Virus record (IMG/VR): IMGVR_UViG_3300025767_000058
Location: 1-37,292 of that record
Direction: 5' to 3' (one strand)
Origin: a virus
DNA length: 37,292 nt
Positions 24,400-31,632 of this stretch are shown here, piece after piece. Every line of letters starts with the position of its first letter. Positions within the stretch are counted from its first letter, which is position 1. Below the pieces are notes generated by a model that was not told where the DNA came from, ran no database searches, and saw only the letters and a list, made by a program, of their open reading frames with translations. Both the position numbers and the translations under genes were made by a program.

Positions 24400-25749
24400 A
24401 TGAAATTTTTTAATTTTGATCAATTTGTAAATGAAGCTAAAAACGTAAAGTCGGTTGGCCTTTACAACCCAAAGTTAGATAAAGCTGCAGATATTATTGC
24501 AAGTTTTATTAATAAAAAAACTAAAGGAGGCTATAGGAAATTTCCATTTATAGTTATTAGTACAGTAGACGGTGAAACAACGGAAGGTGTTGCATTCTAT
24601 TCAGCCAAAGATGATTCTATGTTTAGAGTTGTTGGGCCTACTGGAAATGCAATTGGAATTGTTGGAGCTTTAGAATATAGTAATGACCACGCAAGTGGAA
24701 AGGTAGATTTTAAATTAACATCAGATAATTTTCCAATCATTAAACTTTTACATGAATTTGCATTATTAATTAATGATAGCGCTTATGTAGAAGCTGTTGC
24801 AGAATCAATGGATGTTATTGAAGAAAAATCATCACATTCATTTACTACAAAAGAGAAAAAAGAAGTAGAAGTTCTATTGTCTACTGGAATGCCAGCTACT
24901 AAAATTGCTGAAAAATTAGGAGTTCCATATAGAGCTCTTGTTAAACTTAAAAGAAATCTAAACTCAATAGAGGGAAAGCCTGCAGTTGAGACTGCTAATG
25001 AAGCTACTGTAAACGATAAGGTTAAATTCTTAGAAGAGACTATGGATGATATTTACCAAATATCTAGAAGAGTTGGTGCTGGTGCATTTAACTCTCTATT
25101 TATTTCTGGTAGAGCAGGTACTGGTAAAACTTATAATGTGGAGAGAGCCTTAAAAGATGAGGGTCTTATAGAAGAAGATGATTATGTAATAGTATCAGGT
25201 GCTGCATCGGTAATAATGATGTATAAAAAGTTTTATCAATATAGAAATGGTACTTTAGTATTTGATGATTGTGATGCAGTATTTAGAGATGAGAATGGTA
25301 GAAACTTAATGAAGGCTGCCTTAGATACAAAGGCTGTTAGAAAGATTTCATACCTAAAGAAAACTAAAGCAGTTTATGATCCTAAAGACGTAGACCCAGA
25401 AGAAGAGTTTAACTTACAAGAAGCAGGTATCGTACCTAATTCATTTGAATTTTCTGGTCGCGTGATTTTTATTTCAAACTTACCAAAAGATAAAGCAGAT
25501 CCAGATGGAGCAATTAGATCTAGATCGATACTAATCGATGTTAATCCTGATGATGCAACTCTTATGGAAAGAATGAAAAAACTTTTACCACACTTAGAGC
25601 CTACTAATATGCCACTGCATGAAAAAGAAGAAATATTTGATTTTATGGCACAGGCAAAGGATGTCTCAATGAGAACTTTTGTAAAAGCTGCAGGATTTAA
25701 AATGGCTGGACTTCCTAACTGGAAAAGAATGGCAGAAAGATACCTATAA
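24400..25749 (+). CDS. AAA+ ATPase with capsid-targeting-like tag and HTH-like segment
   Basis: 449 aa. The N-terminus MKFFNFDQFVNE then AKN matches internal-protein leaders with a VNE cleavage-type site. Residues about 145-190 (KKEVEVLLSTGMPATKIAEK, then LGVPYRALVKLKR) look like a helix-turn-helix. The ATPase module shows Walker A GRAGTGKT (237-244), Walker B TLVFDDCDAVF (Asp289, Asp290) and a sensor-1 strand VIFISNLPKD. IRSRSILIDV is placed like an arginine-finger region. It may remodel protein or DNA; target unknown. The late promoter and the tag suggest a late-made protein that could be packaged. Neither T4 nor my memory of its relatives offers a clear equivalent with this architecture. 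Confidence 0.85.
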   Translation: MKFFNFDQFVNEAKNVKSVGLYNPKLDKAADIIASFINKKTKGGYRKFPFIVISTVDGETTEGVAFYSAKDDSMFRVVGPTGNAIGIVGALEYSNDHASGKVDFKLTSDNFPIIKLLHEFALLINDSAYVEAVAESMDVIEEKSSHSFTTKEKKEVEVLLSTGMPATKIAEKLGVPYRALVKLKRNLNSIEGKPAVETANEATVNDKVKFLEETMDDIYQISRRVGAGAFNSLFISGRAGTGKTYNVERALKDEGLIEEDDYVIVSGAASVIMMYKKFYQYRNGTLVFDDCDAVFRDENGRNLMKAALDTKAVRKISYLKKTKAVYDPKDVDPEEEFNLQEAGIVPNSFEFSGRVIFISNLPKDKADPDGAIRSRSILIDVNPDDATLMERMKKLLPHLEPTNMPLHEKEEIFDFMAQAKDVSMRTFVKAAGFKMAGLPNWKRMAERYL

Positions 25750-25752
25750 AAA

Positions 25753-26808
25753 ATGGCAAGTTATAATCTTAAATTTAATAAAGACGATAGTGTTGTAAGA
25801 CATATTGTTGTTGGGCTTTTAGCTGATTTAAATTCAAAACTAAGTTTTTGGAGACAAATTAATCAGGATGAAAGGGTGATAGTAGATGTTCCATTTTACT
25901 ATGCAATAGCTGGAGATGAAAACTTTATGAGAGATAACTTTCTATTTAGTACATTAAATGGCGAAAATTGTGATCCGGAACCGACAAAGGCTGATGGTAA
26001 TTATGATAGAGTACCAAGAGGTATTGTTAATCTAACAAGCATTGCAATAGATCCATCTAAGTTGGTTAATAAAAGAAACTTAGGACAATATAATATGATT
26101 GCAGCTACTGGTGAATTTAAAAGTTATGTTGCAGAATTTGAAATGATACCAGTTAATATTGGCGTTGATATTGAAATCATACTCTCTAGCCAATTAGATA
26201 TGTTTAAGGTTACCGAGGCTATTATTAAAAAAATGTACAAGGCTAACTTCTATAATGTAGACGCTGGGCATTTAGATGAGGGCACATATAGAATCTCATC
26301 TGAGTATATGATGCCAGAAGATTATACACAAGAAAGGCCTGTAGAGTATGGATTTGACGATAAAGGAAACCATAAAGTAACCTTTAGTCTAGAAATAAAT
26401 TCATTTATTCCTTCATTTGACTTTGAAGAAGACATTTATACTAAATTTATCAGAAGAGACTATAATGATAACGGAGCAGTATGGGCTAATTATAGAGATC
26501 CAAATGGATATTTAACATGTACTGATGTTACTGGTAAATATTATGATGAAGATGGAAGTGTTTGGGAATGTACTGATGGCCAATGGGTTAAAACAGCTGA
26601 AAATTACGAACCAACTGGAGCAGACTTACCTGGACTATATGATGAAAATGTTAGTTTAATTAGAACTAAAAGAAGAAGGCCGGCAGATAATAGAATATTT
26701 ACTATGGGTAATTCTAATACTTCAAATCCAGGTGATACTGAGAATGATAAATCGCTACTTGGGGACACATATAAGGTCATCGGTAGAGAGCTTCCATTTA
26801 ATGAATAA
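25753..26808 (+). CDS. 15: Tail sheath stabiliser / tail completion protein gp15
   Basis: 351 aa (T4 gp15 272 aa). In T4, a hexameric ring of gp15 caps the contracted or extended tail, anchors the sheath and joins the tail to the head. Matching features are an N-terminal RHIVVGLLADLNSKLSF segment, DVPFYYAIAGDENFM (T4 has VPITYASKEHFM), PRGIVNLTSIAIDP, an EMIPVNIGVDIEIILSS strand, and a strand ITFSLEINSF-type end. The C-terminal extension, not found in T4, is rich in Gly/Asp and ends in a Thr/Asp/Asn tail. Starts 3 nt after the AAA+ gene. Confidence 0.8.
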   Translation: MASYNLKFNKDDSVVRHIVVGLLADLNSKLSFWRQINQDERVIVDVPFYYAIAGDENFMRDNFLFSTLNGENCDPEPTKADGNYDRVPRGIVNLTSIAIDPSKLVNKRNLGQYNMIAATGEFKSYVAEFEMIPVNIGVDIEIILSSQLDMFKVTEAIIKKMYKANFYNVDAGHLDEGTYRISSEYMMPEDYTQERPVEYGFDDKGNHKVTFSLEINSFIPSFDFEEDIYTKFIRRDYNDNGAVWANYRDPNGYLTCTDVTGKYYDEDGSVWECTDGQWVKTAENYEPTGADLPGLYDENVSLIRTKRRRPADNRIFTMGNSNTSNPGDTENDKSLLGDTYKVIGRELPFNE

Positions 26809-26815
26809 AAAACAA

Positions 26816-26824
26816 GATATATAA
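26816..26824 (+). promoter_or_regulatory. Late promoter motif GATATATAA
   Basis: 32 nt before the ATG at 26848, just after the gp15 stop. The spacing is the same as for portal and protease genes. Confidence 0.7.
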
Positions 26825-26847
26825 AAAAATAAAAAATCTTAATTAAG

Positions 26848-28023
26848 ATGGCAAAATTAAATAAAAATATAATCTCACCAGTAGCAAAGCACAACCACGG
26901 TTTTGTTTTTCATGCAGCTGGCCAAGATTTTAAAATGACTGGAAACGTAGTAGAATCTTTTAATAATTCTTCTAACGAATTTAAAACATTAGTTAATGCT
27001 TTAAACCTTTTTACTATTAATGAAAGCGGAATTGAGTTTTACTATGATTTTAATTCTAAATCTAAAGTTAGTAAAATAAATGAGAATGCAACTTCTAACT
27101 ACGATGTATTATTAGAACTAACTAATAAATTAGAATTCTTAAATGAAGCTAAAGTATTAGAAAGTAAAAAGGGTTCTAATAAAGCAGTAACCGAACTTAA
27201 AAAAGAAATTAAATTAGTAGAATCTAATATAGATGAAATTAAAAGAGGGCCATTGGCAATCCATTTCAGATATAGTGCTAATGAGAACAAATTCTTTGCT
27301 AATACTACAGAGATACTTTCAGAAAATATTACTGAACATGTATTTGCTGCAGGCCAAATTAGATATGAAGATAAACCTCTTTTTGAAACTTTTAATTTTG
27401 CAGGTAAAAACTTTGAAAGCTATAAAGTCTTAGAATTTATTACAGAGTCTATTGATAACAATGTAAAAATGTTAACAATGAGAGCAGATAATAATATTTT
27501 TGTTTGTAGAATTAACGAGGCTACAAAACTTGTTAAGTTTCAAAAAATGTTAGCAGATGCCGCAATTGAATATGTTGCAGAAGAAACTGGATCCGACATT
27601 ACATTTATGGTTGAAGATATTCTTGAATCATTTAAAGAGAGAAGAGCTGAAAAGAATGCTAAGATTCAAACAATGTTTGAGATGATTGCATTTTTAAAAG
27701 ATCAAAAAGGAAGACTAGATGAAGCAGATAGAAATATTCCAGAAATTAAAGCAGCAGATACTTTATTAAATTCTGAAATTACCAGAATTCAAGAAGAAAT
27801 AACCAACTTACAATCAGAATCTATTCTAAATAGAAGTGATGGTTATGTTACAGCTACTATTAACTCTAAAACTGAAGGACTTAATACAGATACTGAAGTA
27901 AAGGTTGATGCATTAGAATATACATCAGCTGCAAAGGATGATATTTTAACAGTTTTTGCTGGAGATGAACCAATGAGAATTGAAAAATTTAAAATCACAT
28001 TACCCGCTGAAGAACTAGCGTAA
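26848..28023 (+). CDS. Unknown late 391-aa protein
   Basis: Not recognised. The first third is beta/alpha mixed (HNHGFVFHAAGQDFKMTG), the middle holds a short coiled coil (ELKKEIKLVESNIDEIKRG), and a second coiled coil lies at about 285-325 (EITRIQEEITNLQSES). It ends KITLPAEELA. It has its own late motif, and a strong terminator follows 25 nt after its stop, so it is a monocistronic late gene, likely a virion or assembly protein expressed at high level. No N-terminal capsid tag is seen. Confidence 0.7.
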   Translation: MAKLNKNIISPVAKHNHGFVFHAAGQDFKMTGNVVESFNNSSNEFKTLVNALNLFTINESGIEFYYDFNSKSKVSKINENATSNYDVLLELTNKLEFLNEAKVLESKKGSNKAVTELKKEIKLVESNIDEIKRGPLAIHFRYSANENKFFANTTEILSENITEHVFAAGQIRYEDKPLFETFNFAGKNFESYKVLEFITESIDNNVKMLTMRADNNIFVCRINEATKLVKFQKMLADAAIEYVAEETGSDITFMVEDILESFKERRAEKNAKIQTMFEMIAFLKDQKGRLDEADRNIPEIKAADTLLNSEITRIQEEITNLQSESILNRSDGYVTATINSKTEGLNTDTEVKVDALEYTSAAKDDILTVFAGDEPMRIEKFKITLPAEELA

Positions 28024-28047
28024 GTAGTATTTAAAATAATGGTTTAA

Positions 28048-28076
28048 AACCCACTTGGAAACAAGTGGGTTTTTTT
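28048..28076 (+). terminator. Intrinsic terminator before gp55
   Basis: A 10-bp stem AACCCACTTG / CAAGTGGGTT with a GAAA tetraloop and seven T. A CATATAATAG promoter-like block (28079-28088) follows immediately. Confidence 0.92.
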
Positions 28077-28106
28077 GCATATAATAGTAAACAAACTAAA
28101 GATAAC

Positions 28107-28484
28107 GTGCCTAGAAAGAAGAATTATTTAAATAACAAAGACCTTTATAATGAGATTGTAAAGTCTAAAGAGCTGGATAAACTAACTCCAACTGCAGAAA
28201 AGATGTTTATCTTACTTGCAGAACGAACAATAAATAAATTAACTTATGTTAGTGGAGATGATCGTAATGATTGCCTTCAGTTTGCATTATTAGATCTATT
28301 AAAATACTGGAGAAATTTTAATCCAAAATACCCAAACGCATTTGCTTATTTTACAGAGATTGCAAAAAGAGGCTATGCTAAGGGATGGAATAAGATACAC
28401 CCAGTAAAATATAAAAACACAATGTCTATTGATAGAGTTAATACCTCTGGATCAGATAGCGATGGTGGAATGTTTAACATTTAA
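28107..28484 (+). CDS. 55: Late-transcription sigma factor gp55-like
   Basis: 125 aa from a GTG start at 28107 (reading V-P-R-K-K-N-Y-L). An in-frame GTG at 28065 lies inside the terminator hairpin and is rejected. Sequence fits T4 gp55 (185 aa) at NNKDLYNEIVKSKEL, the helix MFILLAERTINKLTYVSG, and FNPKYPNAFAYFTEIAKRGY, the last matching T4 FDETKYKNPHAYITQACFN in position. gp55 is a minimal sigma-70-like factor that recognises only a -10 element, which fits the lone GATATATAA motif of the late genes. It ends GGMFNI, which could bind the clamp as gp55's tail does in T4. The gene is shorter than T4's. Confidence 0.75.
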   Translation: MPRKKNYLNNKDLYNEIVKSKELDKLTPTAEKMFILLAERTINKLTYVSGDDRNDCLQFALLDLLKYWRNFNPKYPNAFAYFTEIAKRGYAKGWNKIHPVKYKNTMSIDRVNTSGSDSDGGMFNI

Positions 28485-28958
28485 ATGTCAATAAAAAATC
28501 TACAGCCTAACGGTAACTCTGGATTTATACAAGGCTATTATACACCAAAATATCCGGAAAAATATATTGGACCTACACCAATCATATTTAGATCCTCGTG
28601 GGAGCGCAAGTTTATGATAATGTGTGATAATAAAGATAATGTAGTAAAATGGTCCAGCGAGCCTGTAGAGATTAAATATATATGGTCATTCGATAAAAGA
28701 GAACATAAATACTATCCCGATTTTTATATGAAAACAAAAACTGAAGATGGTTTTGAAGAATTTTTAGTAGAAATAAAACCAGAGGCACAGATTAAAAAAC
28801 CAAGCCCTCCTACTAAAAAATCACAAAAAGCACTTAAGTCTTATAAATTTTTAGCAGAGCAGTTTATAAAAAATCGTGATAAATATGCATATGCCAAAGC
28901 ATGGGCAGAAAATAGAGGCTGGAGGTTTATAGTTCTTACAGAGAAGACACTAAAATAA
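28485..28958 (+). CDS. 4: Head completion protein gp4-like (nuclease fold)
   Basis: 157 aa, begins directly at the gp55 stop. Alignment with T4 gp4 by eye: TPKYPEKYIGPTPIIFRSSW, EKFM-type segment RKFMIMCDN, VVKWSSEPVEIKY, HKYYPDFYMK, FLVEIKPEAQ and RGWRFIVLTE. Those residues (Glu40, Asp79, Glu96-x-Lys98) also form the active-site pattern of the TnsA/VSR-like nuclease fold. In T4, gp4 (also called gp50/4) completes the filled head before tail joining. Clear orthologue, though whether the nuclease is active is unknown. Confidence 0.85.
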   Translation: MSIKNLQPNGNSGFIQGYYTPKYPEKYIGPTPIIFRSSWERKFMIMCDNKDNVVKWSSEPVEIKYIWSFDKREHKYYPDFYMKTKTEDGFEEFLVEIKPEAQIKKPSPPTKKSQKALKSYKFLAEQFIKNRDKYAYAKAWAENRGWRFIVLTEKTLK

Positions 28959-29573
28959 ATGGGTAAAATTAAAAAAGACATAGAGGAATTAATTAAAGAA
29001 AATCGTAGTAAGACGAAGGCTATGCTTAAGTCTAGGCTGTGGTTTGAAAAAGCATCTGTTGCAATGCGCGATAATTCTGTTGCGTTTACAAGAGATCCAT
29101 TTAAACCTGGAATGATTTATGTTTTTAGATATGATAAACCTAAACATATTGCAACTCTACCATGGTGGGATAAAAACCCAGTAGTATTGGCATTAGATCC
29201 AACAGATGCTGGAAATGATTGCGGTATTAATTTAAACCTATTACCAGTTGATGTTAAAGAAGATTTATTAGATTTAATTTATGAAAGAATGAAGGGGTTA
29301 ATTAAATCAGCTTCATCTGGTAATAAAATGTACAACGCGAGGACACAAGCTCCAATAAACTTAGATTACAAAGGAGCCAAAAAGTTTTTAGATCAATTTG
29401 GATTAGGATTTGCTATTAGACAGTATATTCCAAACCTTAAACAAAATCAAAAAGTAGTCTCTTATGAAAACTGGGCTCAAATAGCAATGTGTGACTTTTT
29501 AGAGCTAGAAGGCATCACAATTAACGAGCTTAGGCAGCAGTTTAGTAACTACTTAAAGAATAAAGATATATAA
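28959..29573 (+). CDS. Unknown 204-aa protein, conserved T4-like type
   Basis: Abuts gp4. The segment GMIYVFRYDKPKHIATLP, then WWDKNPVVLALD, then GINLNLLPVDVKEDLLDLIY recalls a family seen in marine T4-like phages (pattern TLPYYDxFP...GLNxHYLP). I cannot give its function with confidence; a head or DNA-end protein is possible. The C-terminus is helical and ends NYLKNKDI. The late motif of the portal gene is embedded in its last codons, so the coding end and promoter overlap. Confidence 0.7.
   Translation: MGKIKKDIEELIKENRSKTKAMLKSRLWFEKASVAMRDNSVAFTRDPFKPGMIYVFRYDKPKHIATLPWWDKNPVVLALDPTDAGNDCGINLNLLPVDVKEDLLDLIYERMKGLIKSASSGNKMYNARTQAPINLDYKGAKKFLDQFGLGFAIRQYIPNLKQNQKVVSYENWAQIAMCDFLELEGITINELRQQFSNYLKNKDI
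29565..29573 (+). promoter_or_regulatory. Late promoter motif GATATATAA inside preceding gene's end
   Basis: It covers the last two codons and stop of the gene ending at 29573, 32 nt before the portal ATG. The match in spacing with 26816 and 31601 is the main support. Confidence 0.7.
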
Positions 29574-29596
29574 TTAGAATAGAATAATAAGATATT

Positions 29597-31195
29597 ATGG
29601 CAGGATTCACAGAAAATAGAAACGGACCGTTAAGTACTAATAGCAGGCCTTTTAGCATTTCCAATGCTTTAAAGACCCTTTCGTCATTTGGTATGAGATA
29701 CGATGACCTCGTTTTACGACAGTCACAGGCTATTGGACCAATGGAGGCAGAGATAGGCTATGGCCAAATTAATCCACTTGGTTTAGACAATGATGACATC
29801 TATGGCGCATTTGCTGCCATGTCGATGACCGATATTAATCTTAAGAAGAATATTCCGTTTTTTGATAATGAATATGCTAGCAAAAGAGATGATCTTAGAA
29901 AGTTTTCACAAAATGATGAGGTTGAAGATATATTAGATATACTTTGTGATGAAACTATTGTGTATGATGAGAAGAACTTCTTCTGTCAGCCAGAAATTTT
30001 AGGTCTAGATATATCTGAGCAGGTTGAAAAAGACCTTAACAAATACTTTAGACAAATCTATCACTACTTTGGATTTAACACAGACCAATCAGCTTGGTAC
30101 TATTATAGAAAATTCTTAGTAGATGGTTATCTTGCATTTGAGATTATTTATTCCCCAGACCAAAAAGAGATTATTGGATTTAAAGAATTAGATCCAACAA
30201 CAATTATACCAGGTTATAATCATGATGATGGTAAGAAAGTTTGGGTACAATATAAAGACGATCCAGTTCGAGAAAGAAAACTTTATGACTCACAAATAAT
30301 TTATATCTCTTACTCTTCTATAACAACCGCAAGTAGAGTTAGTTATGTTGAGAGATTAGTAAGAGCATTTAACTTGTTAAGAATTATGGAACATACCAGA
30401 GTAATCTGGGCTGTAACAAATGCTTCATTTAGAATGAAGTTTATTATCCCAGTTGGTGGTAAATCTAAAACAAGAGCAAAGCAATCGCTTGCACAATTAA
30501 TGAATTCATATAAAGAGACTGTTGATTTTGATTGGGAATCAGCTTCACTTTCAACTGATGGTAAGCCAATGCTACAATTTAGTAAAGAATATTGGTTACC
30601 AAGTAAAGAGGGAGAATCTCCAGAGATTGAGACTATTGGTGGTGAAGGACCAGAATTAAATGATACTGAAGCACTTAAATACTTCTCAGATAAATTAAAA
30701 CATGTTTCTAAAATTCCTTACTCAAGATTCTTATATGAAGATGGTGGTGGAGACTTTAACTTAGCAGCAGATGGTATGATTAGAGATGAGATTAAGTTTG
30801 GTAAGTTTATCAAACGTTTAAGATCTACATTCCAAGAAATTCTTGTTAAGCCTCTATTTATACAAATGTGTCTTAAATATCCAGAGTTTACTAACGATCC
30901 TCAATTTAAAACTCAAGTAGCACTTAGATTTAATGAAGAGAATGTATTTGCTGAAATGAAGAACATGGAAATCATGGGAATGAGATTAGAGTTTATTGGT
31001 AATATGAGAGACTCTCTAATGACAACTAACCAAGAGACTATGGAAGAAGAATACTATTTCGATCAAGAGTATTTAGTTAAAAAGTACTTAAAACTTTCTG
31101 ATGATGAGATTAGAGCTAACGAGGCTGCTAAATCTAAAAAGTCAAAAGAAGAGGCTGAAGAGCCAGAAGAGGAAGACGACGGAATGGGCTTTTAA
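29597..31195 (+). CDS. 20: Portal vertex protein gp20
   Basis: 532 aa (T4 gp20 524 aa). The dodecameric portal forms the DNA channel at one capsid vertex and nucleates prohead assembly. Family regions visible are the conserved IGPMEAEIGYGQINPLG and YEI-type beginnings, VEDILDILCDETIVYD, a clip/wing segment WYYYRKFLVDGYLAFEII, KELDPTTIIPGY, and LYEDGGGDFNLAADGMIRDE of the stem/crown region. It ends in an acidic tail (EAEEPEEEDDGMGF). It starts the T4-type cluster portal, core, protease, scaffold, capsid. Confidence 0.92.
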   Translation: MAGFTENRNGPLSTNSRPFSISNALKTLSSFGMRYDDLVLRQSQAIGPMEAEIGYGQINPLGLDNDDIYGAFAAMSMTDINLKKNIPFFDNEYASKRDDLRKFSQNDEVEDILDILCDETIVYDEKNFFCQPEILGLDISEQVEKDLNKYFRQIYHYFGFNTDQSAWYYYRKFLVDGYLAFEIIYSPDQKEIIGFKELDPTTIIPGYNHDDGKKVWVQYKDDPVRERKLYDSQIIYISYSSITTASRVSYVERLVRAFNLLRIMEHTRVIWAVTNASFRMKFIIPVGGKSKTRAKQSLAQLMNSYKETVDFDWESASLSTDGKPMLQFSKEYWLPSKEGESPEIETIGGEGPELNDTEALKYFSDKLKHVSKIPYSRFLYEDGGGDFNLAADGMIRDEIKFGKFIKRLRSTFQEILVKPLFIQMCLKYPEFTNDPQFKTQVALRFNEENVFAEMKNMEIMGMRLEFIGNMRDSLMTTNQETMEEEYYFDQEYLVKKYLKLSDDEIRANEAAKSKKSKEEAEEPEEEDDGMGF

Positions 31196-31213
31196 TATTA
31201 AATAATTGAAAAA

Positions 31214-31222
31214 GATATATAA
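31214..31222 (+). promoter_or_regulatory. Late promoter motif GATATATAA
   Basis: Just 12 nt before ATG 31226. If start-site spacing is like the others, the transcript would be almost leaderless at this gene. Confidence 0.6.
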
Positions 31223-31225
31223 AAT

Positions 31226-31573
31226 ATGAAAAATTTAAAAACATTTGAGGACTTTATCTCAACTAGAGTACAAGAAGACGCTTTAAAGGCCGGAGAAGAA
31301 TCCGATCTTTATATTGATGACGTAAAACTAGATTCTGGTAAGAGTATTAAATCGGCAGAGATTCTAGGAGGTATTTTAGCTAAGTCTACTGAGAAAGAAT
31401 TCAAGCAATATTTCTACGATGAATATGGCGAAGGCGCATTTGCAGAGGGTGAAATTGACCAACTTGTAAAGATGTATAATGATTATAAAACGGAAGAAGC
31501 TGAGAAGGAAAAAGAGGAAGAAGGCGACGCCGAAGGAGAGGGAGAAGAGGACGATCCACTAGCTGGGATATAA
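31226..31573 (+). CDS. Acidic prohead core protein (gp67/gp68-like) with leader tag
   Basis: 115 aa. The leader MKNLKTFEDFISTRVQE is nearly identical to that of the gene at 534 and resembles T4 capsid-targeting leaders. The C-terminus is extremely acidic (EEAEKEKEEEGDAEGEGE, then DD), a character shared with T4 gp67, a small core protein encoded between portal and protease. The position between gp20 and gp21 is the same as in T4. Sequence similarity itself is not strong enough to name it gp67 outright. It probably takes part in the scaffolding core and is cut by the protease during maturation. Confidence 0.7.
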   Translation: MKNLKTFEDFISTRVQEDALKAGEESDLYIDDVKLDSGKSIKSAEILGGILAKSTEKEFKQYFYDEYGEGAFAEGEIDQLVKMYNDYKTEEAEKEKEEEGDAEGEGEEDDPLAGI

Positions 31574-31600
31574 TACCATGATATTTCGATAATAAATGAT

Positions 31601-31609
31601 GATATATAT
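31601..31609 (+). promoter_or_regulatory. Late promoter motif (GATATATAT variant)
   Basis: Eight of nine bases match, 32 nt before the protease-scaffold ATG, the standard distance. Confidence 0.65.
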
Positions 31610-31632
31610 TAAAAATAAGAAAAACACCAAAT

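Noticed and set aside
28065-28106. Longer gp55 start at GTG 28065
   Set aside because: Those 14 codons overlap the 3' arm of the terminator hairpin and its T-tail and a promoter-like block. GTG 28107 gives the start of similarity to T4 gp55.
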